DNA from: Acidiluteibacter sp963716125
Lineage (GTDB): Bacteria; Bacteroidota; Bacteroidia; Flavobacteriales_E; Vicingaceae
Direction: 5' to 3'
NCBI GenBank assembly: GCA_963716125.1
Contig: OY970294.1
Coordinates: forward strand, 1,240,001-1,304,000
DNA: 64,000 nt
The notes under the pieces: model-generated
Told to the model about the DNA's origin: nothing
The model's input: only the letters and a program-made list of their open reading frames with translations
The model's database searches: none
Translations under genes and position numbers: made by a program
Part shown: in pieces, positions 27,401 to 35,824 of the stretch
Layout: every line of letters begins with the position of its first letter
How positions within the stretch are numbered: the first letter of the stretch is position 1

Positions 27401-28166
27401 TGTAATTTTCAGAGGTAACTACAGCATTTTCAATATCTGCAACCGATTTTACGTAACCTAAACCACGAACGAGGTATTCGGCCTGATTGATTTCCAAGGT
27501 TTGTGCGCCAATATCCTTATTGCTTTCCTTTACGGCCTTTACAACTTGGGTAAGCCCGATATTGTATTGGCGCATCAATTCTGGATTGACGTCTATTTGA
27601 TATTCCTTTACGTAACCACCGATGGATGCCACTTCTGAAACACCACTGGCAGATGCTAAGGCATATTTCACATAATAATCTTGAATACTTCGCAACTCCT
27701 GTAAATCCCAACCACCTGTAACGTTTCCATCTTTGTCTCGTCCTTCAAGTGTGTACCAAAATATTTGTCCTAAACCTGTAGCATCGGGGCCCAAAGCTGG
27801 GTTTACGCCTTCTGGTAGTAAGCCGCTTGGTAGTGAATTTAGTTTTTCAAGAATTCGGCTTCGGCTCCAGTAAAACTCTATATCCTCATCAAAAATTATG
27901 TAAATACTGGAAAAGCCGAACATGGAGGAACTCCGAATCGTTTTTACACCTGGAATTCCCAATAAAGTCGTTGTTAACGGATAGGTAATCTGGTCTTCGA
28001 TATCCTGTGGCGAACGACCGTCCCATTTAGTGAAGACGATTTGCTGGTTTTCGCCAATATCTGGAATGGCATCGACAGCAACAGGGTCGCTGGGTAAAAA
28101 TCCAGTATCCCAATTAAAAGGTGCGTAAACGGTTCCGAAACCGACAAATGTAACCAGTAAAAGCAC
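24438..28166 (-). CDS. cusA: CusA-like heavy-metal RND efflux pump, N-terminus frameshifted
   Basis: 1242 codons from a GTG at 28166. HME-RND features are present: PDIGENQQIVFTKWDGRSPQDIEDQITYPL at the start, IAIGTMVDVGIILAENIIRHL, LQTGMRAPMGIKVKG with methionines, and FGIATDDGVVMATYL. An additional membrane block of about 100 residues near 510-620 is usual in Bacteroidota homologues. The expected first 17 residues (MLNKSIKFLIENKLMAC) are encoded just upstream from an ATG at 28215 but in another frame; 49 nt separate the two where 51 are needed, as if TG had been lost from TGTGTG near 28165. The present start lies inside the first membrane helix, so function is doubtful unless sequence error explains it. 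Confidence 0.85.
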   Translation of the reverse strand: MLLLVTFVGFGTVYAPFNWDTGFLPSDPVAVDAIPDIGENQQIVFTKWDGRSPQDIEDQITYPLTTTLLGIPGVKTIRSSSMFGFSSIYIIFDEDIEFYWSRSRILEKLNSLPSGLLPEGVNPALGPDATGLGQIFWYTLEGRDKDGNVTGGWDLQELRSIQDYYVKYALASASGVSEVASIGGYVKEYQIDVNPELMRQYNIGLTQVVKAVKESNKDIGAQTLEINQAEYLVRGLGYVKSVADIENAVVTSENYTSIKISDIANVTLGPATRRGILDKEGAEVVGAVVVARYGANPMAVITNVKEKIAELSKGLPTKVLADGRTSQVTIVPFYDRTELIQETLGTLNEALTLEILITILVIIVMVFNLRASILIAGLLPVAVLMVFIAMKLFNVDANIVALSGIAIAIGTMVDVGIILAENIIRHLNEDNKRLPIDKLVYKATAEVSGAIVTAVMTTIISFIPVFTMIGAEGKLFRPLAFTKTFALTASIIIALFIIPPFAAIFFKNRNIHKNTGYGINSLLILAGFIAVIFAHWIGIILIAFGVIAFAKQRDKITHKRSNLINIYISVAAIVFLLAEYWRPLGVDKSILLNLLFVGIICFGLLGAFSLFHRFYTRILKWALANRLLFLTIPTALLIFGFLIFKSTGKEFMPSLNEGSFLLMPTSMPHSGVEENKRVLQQLDMAVASLPEIETVVGKSGRTESALDPAPLSMYENMIQYKQEYMLKEGKRQRFRVNDDGFFIKKDSSLVENPNRPVGSEKVEEARKDGKKVSETVDVSSEKLIPDDDGEFFRNWRPDINSPDDIWNEIVRVTKLPGVTSAPKLQPIETRLVMLQTGMRAPMGIKVKGQDLRQIEAFGVQLEDILKQAEGVKKEAVFADRIVGKPYLLIDIDREKLFRYGITIEDVQNVLKVAVGGMVLTQTVEGRERYGVRVRYPRELRGDPSDLKDIYVPVEKGSPVPLSELATIKYEQGPQVIKSEDTFLVGYVLFDKLDGFAEVNVVENAQALIQKKIDDGELVMPKGISYKFTGTYENQLRAEKTLSIIVPLALAVIFLILYFQFRSVSSTLMVFTGIAVAFAGGFVMIWFYSQGWFLNFNFFGENLRDLFNIKTINLSVAVWVGFIALFGIATDDGVVMATYLTQTFDKNDPTDINEIRKSTLEAASKRIRPCLMTTVTTILALLPVLTSTGKGSDIMIPMSIPIFGGMLLDTTSYFLVPVLYSWKKERMAKKRLKNNSQTINIEQ

Positions 28167-28398
28167 AGGCCATGAGTTTGTTTTCGATGAGAAATTTGAT
28201 ACTTTTATTCAGCATTTATTTATATTTAAAAAATTAGATCAGGGTGCAGGGATAAATCTATTTTAACTCAGGAACCTCAAAAAAAACAAGCACCACCATT
28301 ATCAAATTTGTGTTTGTCATTAAAAGTTGATTTATTAAAACAATATTATTTTCTATATTTTGGTTTTGATATTTGTTCATAATAGTAAACGATAAAAA

Positions 28399-30186
28399 TC
28401 AATTAACTTCATCCGTAACACTTCCACATTTTTGCATTGATTCCCCAAAATAAGGATTGCGTATCTCTTTTTCTGAGCTCAACCAGTAAGCGCCAACATT
28501 GTTGTTTGCCATTGGGCAGAAATCCACATATACTTTTTGGTTAATACCAAAGGCTTTTAATGCATTTATGAGGTGTGCTGAAAGACTAATAAAATGATTT
28601 CTCTGGGTTTTAATATCGGATGCCTGTGCAATTTCATTTGAAGAAGCCTTCAATTCTTTTTCCAGTTGCGACCAGTGATTACTCGCATTTTTATCCGTTA
28701 ACAAAGCAAGGTCAACTTGTGATAAACTTTTCTGCAAGGTCTGCGCTGCTGTTTTTGCTTTTTCACTTTGGTCGTTTGTTAGTGCTGTTTTAAGCATACT
28801 ATAATCCTCAAAAACTGTTTTAAGCTGGTCTTGAAATTTGGAAGAGACAACCATACGTTTGGCCGCCTCAACTGTGTTGTTCAAATTTTCCTTTCCCAAA
28901 TGTCCTTCGTGCCCAGATATTTCATTACCCGTTGGGGTATTCATCATTGATTTCTTTCCTTGCAGTTGTGCGGCAGCATCTACTGTAAATGTGCCGTTTG
29001 TCACTATTTCTTCGCCATTTTTAAGACCTTCAGTAATCATATAAACAGCTCCGTTTTTATTTCCTAATGAAACTTCACGCATTTCAAAAATAGCCTCGTT
29101 AGGATTCGTTTTTACGTAAACCAAGGAGCGCTCACCTGTCCACATAACCGCAGTAGCTGGAACGGTAATTTGGGATTCCATTTTCTCGCTACCTTTCGCC
29201 ATTGAAACCTTTGCCGACACGAACATTCCAGGTTTCAGTAAATCCTCTTTATTATTCAGAGTGGCACGGATGGAAACGGTTCTGGATTTTGTGTTCAACG
29301 TTGGGTCGATGAAGGAAACTGTTGCCTCAAATTCTTTATTGGGATAAGCGTTGGAAGTAACAGTTATTTTTTGACCTTCCTTTAGTTGTGAAATTTGTCT
29401 TTCGTAGGCGTCAAACATTGCCCAAACGGAGCCCAAATCGCTTACTTTTACGATTGGCTGACCTTGCTTTACATAATCGCCTTCTTCTGACATTTTTTGG
29501 GAAACTGTTCCTGAAACTGTGGCATATATTGGGAAGTTTTCACGCACTTTGCCAGTGCTTTCTATTTGGTCGATTTGGCTTTCAGAAAGTTTCCATAATT
29601 TCAATTTGTTTCGAACGGCATTATATAACTCTGGTTGTGATTCTTTCAGATTAGAAGCCGTTAAGAGTTCTTGTTGTGCAGCAATGAGCGTTGGCGAATA
29701 AATAGTGGCAAGTAACTGACCCTTTCGTACTTCTTCGCCTGTAAAATTGACGTTTAGTTTTTCAATACGTCCTTCAAAGTAACTTGCTTGTACGGCATTT
29801 GCCTCTTCGTTTGCCATTATCTTTCCAGAAAGTGCTATTGAATTATCATCGCTTCCGGAACTATTTCCAACTATGGTAGTTTGGATATTCGCCAACGCCA
29901 TGGCATTGTCACTCATTTTTATTGCGTTCATTGCGAGTCCATCTGCGCCGGTTTCGGCTGGAATTAAATCCATACCACAAATGGGACAATCGCCTGGTTC
30001 GGGCAGCATGATTTGTGGGTGCATGGAGCAGGTCCACATTTGATGTTCTTCAGTATGATTCACATTTTCGCTCATATCTGTTACTTTCTTGCTGTTAACC
30101 GAACCTTCTGCAGAACGTCCAAAAATGACGTAGCCCAAGCCCAAGCCTATGGCTAAAACTGCGATGTAAATGATGTACTTTTTCAT
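28399..30186 (-). CDS. cusB: CusB-like periplasmic adaptor with metal-binding N-terminus and DUF3347 C-terminus
   Basis: 595 aa. A single N-terminal membrane anchor is followed by a heavy-metal-binding domain (WTCSMHPQIMLPEPGDCPICGMDLIP, about 51-78). Barrel-sandwich and coiled-coil adaptor domains come next (EGRIEKLNVNFTGEEVRKGQ; VSGTVSQKMSEEGDYVKQGQ; VYMITEGLKNGEEIVTNG). The last about 160 residues are a DUF3347 domain (FCPMANNNVGAYWLSSEKEIRNPYFGESMQKCG). It bridges CusA and CusC and hands metal to the pump. The carrier module found elsewhere as separate proteins is here fused to the adaptor. Confidence 0.9.
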   Translation of the reverse strand: MKKYIIYIAVLAIGLGLGYVIFGRSAEGSVNSKKVTDMSENVNHTEEHQMWTCSMHPQIMLPEPGDCPICGMDLIPAETGADGLAMNAIKMSDNAMALANIQTTIVGNSSGSDDNSIALSGKIMANEEANAVQASYFEGRIEKLNVNFTGEEVRKGQLLATIYSPTLIAAQQELLTASNLKESQPELYNAVRNKLKLWKLSESQIDQIESTGKVRENFPIYATVSGTVSQKMSEEGDYVKQGQPIVKVSDLGSVWAMFDAYERQISQLKEGQKITVTSNAYPNKEFEATVSFIDPTLNTKSRTVSIRATLNNKEDLLKPGMFVSAKVSMAKGSEKMESQITVPATAVMWTGERSLVYVKTNPNEAIFEMREVSLGNKNGAVYMITEGLKNGEEIVTNGTFTVDAAAQLQGKKSMMNTPTGNEISGHEGHLGKENLNNTVEAAKRMVVSSKFQDQLKTVFEDYSMLKTALTNDQSEKAKTAAQTLQKSLSQVDLALLTDKNASNHWSQLEKELKASSNEIAQASDIKTQRNHFISLSAHLINALKAFGINQKVYVDFCPMANNNVGAYWLSSEKEIRNPYFGESMQKCGSVTDEVN

Positions 30187-30256
30187 AGTTATTTTTTTTA
30201 AAAACCTAAAAGGAATCTGCCTTAGCAGTAATATTTTGTTAGTTTGGTGTTCAATA

Positions 30257-30739
30257 TTATTTCTCTGCTTCTAATCTTTTAATGTATGCTTTCATTTCTG
30301 CAATTTCTTTAACCTGAGCCTTAATGATACCATCTGCGAGTTTTCTAACTTCAGGATCTTTAATATCTGCCCTTTTACTAGTTAAAATAGCAATAGAGTG
30401 ATGCGGTATCATTGCTTTCATGTAAAGGATGTCACCTATTATAGGGCTTTGGACTCTCACAAGACCTAAAGCACCAGCAAAAAGAATTATACTACCAAAA
30501 ATTATTGCTATATTCTTCTTTTTATTTTGATACATATTTCGCATTGCAACAAACATGATCACTGCCATTGCAGCTATACCCAAACAACTCATATAAAACC
30601 GTGTCAAACTGAAATAAACGTGGTCAATAGCGTAAGTGTTCAGGTACATTGTAATGTACATTGCTATAAAAGATGCTGCGAGCATCAAAATAAATTTCGT
30701 GTAATTGCCTTTTGAATTGTTTTGATTCGCCTTTTCCAT
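30257..30739 (-). CDS. DUF305 membrane protein
   Basis: 160 aa with three N-terminal hydrophobic segments (about 14-30, 46-65, 74-92). A DUF305 part follows: DILYMKAMIPHHSIAILTSKRA, LADGIIKAQVKEIAEMKAYI. The MIPHH motif and Met residues are typical and may bind copper. It is regularly found beside copper ATPases and Cus genes, as here, between the ruined ATPase and cusB. Molecular function unknown. Confidence 0.83.
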   Translation of the reverse strand: MEKANQNNSKGNYTKFILMLAASFIAMYITMYLNTYAIDHVYFSLTRFYMSCLGIAAMAVIMFVAMRNMYQNKKKNIAIIFGSIILFAGALGLVRVQSPIIGDILYMKAMIPHHSIAILTSKRADIKDPEVRKLADGIIKAQVKEIAEMKAYIKRLEAEK

Positions 30740-30787
30740 AGTTTCATTTTTTATAATTTATATATAGTTGGTTTTTAAAAGATTATT

Positions 30788-33295
30788 TTAAATTTTTATC
30801 GAGCGCAATCGTAGGGAGTTTAATATTACCGATACCGAACTAAAACTCATTGCCAAAGCTGCTATCATGGGCGATAATAATAATCCAAAAATGGGAAATA
30901 GAACGCCTGCTGCAATTGGAATTCCCAAGGTATTGTATGCCAATGCAAAAAATAGGTTCTGTTTGATGTTTTTCATTACGCCATCACTTAAATTTCTTGC
31001 CTTTACAATTCCATGTAAATCCCCTTTAACCAAGGTAATCATGGCACTTTCTATAGCGACATCTGTTCCTGTTCCCATAGCAATCCCTACATCACTTTTT
31101 GCCAATGCAGGTGCATCGTTTATCCCATCACCTGCCATGGCAACTATTTTACCTGTCTTCTGTAACTCTTTCAACTTCTTGCATTTTGTTCTCAGGCAAC
31201 ATACCTGCTTTAAAGTCTTTTAAATTTAATTCATCTGCAACAGCTTTAGCTGTATCGTGATTGTCGCCTGTCAGCATAATTACTGCAATTCCTTTGTCTT
31301 GAAGTGCTTTGATTGCTTTGGCACTTGTCTCTTTAATTTTATCGCCAATTACAACATATCCCGCAACTTTTCAATCTATGGATAAGTACGAAACTGTTTT
31401 ACCTTGCTTTTGAAAGGTTGTGCTTCTTTTTCCATTTCTGAAGATCAAGTCAGCCTTGGCGTATTCCATCATTTTTACATTACCAAATACCACTTTTTTC
31501 CCGTTGATGGTTCCTTCAACACCTTTACCGGTAATTGAACTGAAATTTTTAGCTGTCTAAAAATTCGGTATTTTTGTTCTTTTCCATATTTTACGGTTGC
31601 TTCTGCAAGCGGATGTTCGCTCATGCTGTTTAGGGAAACGATGTATTGAAGTACTTCTTTTTCAGAAAAATTAGTTCCGAAGGCACCTACTTTTTCTACT
31701 GTTGGTTTGCCTTCTGTTATTGTTCCTGTTTTATCAACAATTAGTGTATCTACCTTATCCATTTTTTCTAAAGCCTCGGCATTTTTAATCAGACACTCCA
31801 TTTTGAGCACCCTTACCAACACCCACCATTACAGACATCGGCGTTGCTAAACCCAAAGCACAAGGACAGGCAATGATTAAAACTGCAATTGCATTCACAA
31901 AGGCGTAAACATAGACCGGTTCAGGACCAAAAATTACCCAAACAATAAAAGTTAAAATAGCAATTAAAACTACAACGGGAACGAAATATCCCGAAACGGT
32001 ATCGGCTAATTTTTGAATAGGTGCTCTGCTGCGGCTTGCATCGTTAACCATGTGAACGATCTGTGAAAGCAAAGTATCTGAACCCACTTTTTCGGCCTTC
32101 ATTAAAAAGGATTGGTTACCATTTATCGTTCCACTGCTAACTTTATCTTCTTCTTTTTTATTTACAGGAATTGGTTCTCCAGTGATCATAGACTCATCAA
32201 CTGTGGTGCTGCCTTCAGTAATAACACCATCAACCGGTATTTTATCTCCGGGTTTTACTCTAAGAATATCGTTTAATTTAATTTCATCAATAGAAACTTT
32301 TTCTTCTTGACCATCTTTAACACGAATAGCTTCATTTGGTGCTAATTTCAATAGTTCTTTAACAGCAGAGTTTGTTTTACTGTGGGCTCTTGCTTCTAAA
32401 AGTTGTCCTAATAAAACCAAAGTCAGAATAACAGTAGCAGCCTCAAAGTAAACATGAACTGCACCTGATTCCGTTTTAAATTGATCTGGAAATAAATCAG
32501 GAAAAAACATCCCAAAAACACTGAATAGCCAAGCTGCACCTGCACCAATTCCAATGAGGGTAAACATATTCAGATTCCATGTTTTAATACTTTTATATGC
32601 TCGCTCAAAAAACATCCAAGTGGCATAAAAAACTACAGGAATTGAAAGTACAAACTGAATCCAATTCCAATATTTTTGTTCTAGAATATTGTACAACGGA
32701 TTGTTTGGAATCATTTCGCTCATTAGCCATTAAGAAAATAGGCAAAGTGAAAGCCACTGCAATCCAAAATTTGCGTAACAGTTTTTTATAACTTTTTTCT
32801 TCTGCTGAAAGGTCTGCTTCTAGTGGTACTAAATCCATTCCGCAAATTGGACAAGCTCCTGATTTATCTTTCACAACCTCAGGGTGCATGGGGCAAGTCC
32901 ATTGTTGAGAGTTTGATGATGATAAACTTTGCTCTTCCACCAAATCCATTCCACAAACAGGGCAATCTCCGGCTTTATCGTAGGTTTTGTCCCCTTCACA
33001 ATGCATGGGGCAGTAAAAAGTGCCGTTGCCTTTGTCTTTTGATGGATTTTCCTTTTTTTCAGATACGTGTTGGTTGCTCTCCTATATTATGAATGCTGTA
33101 TCGTCCACCATCAGTTTTTAAAGCTTCTTGAAACTTTTCCAAAGGAATATGCTGTACTCATCTCAATAGTAGCTTCGGCTTTTTCTAAATCCACTGTGGC
33201 AGAGGTAACACCATCAACTTTGAAAGGGTATATTCTACATGAGATCTACAACCATTACAGGTCATTCCGTGTATTTGATAAGTATGTTTCATCAT
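30788..33295 (-). pseudogene. copA: Copper-translocating P1B-1 ATPase, multiply frameshifted
   Basis: Read in pieces, the gene has an N-terminal HMA domain (HGMTCNGC, start 33295 or 33292), two heavy-metal-binding repeats (CPMHCEG...CPVCGMDL; CPMHPEV...CPICGMDL), membrane segments, TGEPIPV, the CPC motif IACPCALGLATP, DKTGTIT and GDGINDAP, all of a Cu(I) ATPase. Frame changes occur near 33225, 33150, 33060, 32710, 31800, 31560 and 31180. There is also an in-frame TGA at 31373-31371 (SID-stop-KVAGYVV). Separate open frames remain at 32605-33006, 31785-32723, 31475-31822 and 30788-31174. No functional product is likely. Another, intact ATPase is encoded at 35825. Confidence 0.88.
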
Positions 33296-33317
33296 GCAGT
33301 TTTTTAATTATATGGTA

Positions 33318-33325
33318 CAAAGATA
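33318..33325 (-). promoter_or_regulatory. -7 promoter box of the copper ATPase operon
   Basis: TATCTTTG on the minus strand fits TAnnTTTG exactly and lies 23 bp before the ATPase start codon. No convincing -33 TTG element at ideal spacing. The promoter seems intact although the first gene is broken, so downstream cus genes may still be transcribed. Confidence 0.5.
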
Positions 33326-33547
33326 GCAACTTTAAATCGTCATCATTTGCACAATATTGAATTATTCTTACACAATTTGGTTGATGGATTTCCTACTCCA
33401 TTTTTTTAGATTTGTATAGGCTGTCATTGCCATCCCAGTTTTGTTTTTACACTGTCTTGCTTAATATCTTTTTTAGGTATAAATATACAAATCTTGGATT
33501 CAACTAATAAATGCAACTTTTTAGACTAAATAAATATCCTATATTTT

Positions 33548-33592
33548 TTCAGAATAGAAAGAATAGAAAAAATCTCTTCTTTCTATTCTGAA
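33548..33592. repeat. Perfect 16-bp inverted repeat in the 33.3-33.7 kb gap
   Basis: TTCAGAATAGAAAGAA (33548-33563) and TTCTTTCTATTCTGAA (33577-33592) are exact reverse complements with a 13-nt loop. It lies about 90 bp past the end of the protease gene and before the ATPase promoter. No clear T-run follows on the minus strand, so terminator is possible but not proven. Nothing else was seen in 33326-33678. Confidence 0.5.
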
Positions 33593-33678
33593 TGGATAAT
33601 TATTATATTAGCCTTCCGTCCAAAGAGTTGTATTTACTCAAAAATATATAATTTGAAAAGGAAACTTCTCCTTTAAAA

Positions 33679-35744
33679 CTAATTTATAATTAGAAGTTTA
33701 AAAACTTTATATTCTTCATCGCTTTCTATTTTAACAAAATAGAACCCATTTGGTAAATCAGCAACTGAAAAACGAAATGAGCCACTTTCCGATTTATAAT
33801 TTTCTAAATTATAGGGTCTTATCAATTTTCCGTTGATGTTTAAAATCGATAACTTTTGTAGGCTTTTTTCCCCATTCCCCATATCGAGGGTTACCATATC
33901 ATTTGCAGGATTCGGATAAATTTTTGACTGATTGAGTTTTTCGGCGTTGTCATCCAAACTTGTTAAAACACCAAGATTATCGCCTATATATAAATTATCT
34001 ATATATAAATTATTACCTCCATCGGGCACATTAATAATACGGATTTGAACGTAGTTACTATTTCTATAACTACTTAAAGAAATATTTGCTTTCTTCCATT
34101 GAGTTGCTGTTGGCACAAATGGAGTAGTTTGAAGTGGACCGGTTGCTAAGCTGTTTTGAGTTCGATAAAAAATTTGATTAAAACTTACACCACAATCGGT
34201 AGATATCTTTACTATTAAATCATCTGAAAATGTAGGGTCAGCTTTAGCATAAGCCCAGTCAAAAGACATAAATAGATATTTATTGCTATCTGCCGTTGTA
34301 AGGTCTAAATAAGGTAATATAATTTCATCTGCAGAACCATAATTGGTATTTATTAGATTATTGATCTTAATAGAATAATTACCTGAAACCGATGCAAGTG
34401 AGTCAATCTCCCATGTTACTCCTCCGTCTAGGTTGTTGAGAGATAGTCCATTTGATGGAAATTTACCGAGATCAAAATTATCAGAAAACGCAAGTGTATC
34501 TCCTGAACCGGGTGCATTTACCGTAATGTAATTCGATAAGGTAATAGTATCTGAAGAAGTAGAATCTGATGCTATTAGGCTAACCGAAAATGTGCCTATA
34601 CTATCGTAAGTAACTAAAGGGTTTTGTGCACTAGAGGTAAACGGTTTCCCACCTACAAATATCCACCTGAATGAATTGGCATTATTTAATGATCGATCTG
34701 AGAACGAGATTGTACTTCCTATGCAAATTGATCTACTCAAGGATACAAAATCGGCAACAACTGGGCAACTGGTAGGAGTTACATAGCTAGAATCACATCC
34801 TGTAGCCATCAAATTCGCTTTAGACCAAATAACTGTCCTAATAGTGTCTAAACTGGCATGTATTCTTTGTTTCTGACCTAGTGTGAACATATTTTGACAA
34901 GTGCCAGGAGTATAATTAAGGTAGTTTTCTTTTAAGTCATTTACATCTGGAGTATCGTTTGAGCAGGTATTTAGCGTATTGCAAGTGTAACTAGGGCCGA
35001 TTGAGGTGGGGTGTCGCAAACATAATCTCCATCGTTACAAACGCTTACACCACATCCATTGTTAAATGTATGGTATAAGCCAAACCAATGACCAAGTTCA
35101 TGAGAAGTTGTTCTGCCTAAGCTTGTGGAAGTCCCGGTGTTTCCAAATAAATCATGACGAACTACAACACCATCTTCTGATGCAGGACCTCCGGGGAAGG
35201 ATGAATAACCTCCAACATTGCCATTAATACTTTTAACAATATAAATGTTTAAGTACATGCTATTATCCCAAAAGCTTAGTTCTTTTAGTAGTGATCTTTG
35301 TGAAGTTTGATGAATTGTTAAGCTAGATTTTACCCTAACAATTCCATTAGAGCAATTTCCATTTGGATCTTTTTTTGCTAAACAAAATCGTACTCTGGTA
35401 TCTACTCCATTTCCTGCTCCATTAGTCATTGGATATTTTCCATAATCTTCATTTAGTATTTGAATTTGACTATTTATTTGGGCATCAGAAATATTCTCTA
35501 TACCACCATCATGAATTATATGCACAACTATGGGAATTGTTCGAATGGTATCGGACATTGATTTTTGATTCAAAATATTCTGATTCTTTTTCAGATACAT
35601 TTTTATTTTTTGCTCACTGTCTATGATTTTCTGGTTGTTGGTAACTTCATCAAAAAAACAAGGTATTGTTTGTTCTCCTTTTTGAGAAAATGAAGTGGAA
35701 GTAAACACAGTTAAAAATAAAGTGAATAGGACTAATTTATTCAT
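33679..35744 (-). pseudogene. Secreted M43-type metalloprotease with T9SS sorting domain, one frameshift
   Basis: First part (34971-35744): signal peptide, IPIVVHIIHDGG, and HELGHWFGLYH (215-225), the extended zinc motif of metzincins (pappalysin/M43). Second part (33679-35019): the rest of the catalytic domain (YTCNTLNTCSNDTPDVNDLKENYLNY...FTLGQKQRI), a PKD-like domain, a jelly-roll segment, and a C-terminal sorting domain (IYPNPANDMVTL...GFYFVKIES). VCDTPPQS in one frame continues as GPSYTCNT in the other, so one G is missing in TCGGCCC near 35001-35010. Intact it would be about 690 aa, secreted through T9SS. Confidence 0.82.
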
Positions 35745-35761
35745 AATTTTATTTATTAATA

Positions 35762-35769
35762 CAAAGCTA
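35762..35769 (-). promoter_or_regulatory. -7 promoter box of the M43 protease gene
   Basis: TAGCTTTG on the minus strand matches TAnnTTTG exactly, 18 bp before the ATG at 35744. A -33 element was not recognised. Confidence 0.45.
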
Positions 35770-35824
35770 ATATAGTTATATATTTTTGGATGAAGTTAAT
35801 GAAATTTAATTTAGTTAAAAAGAT

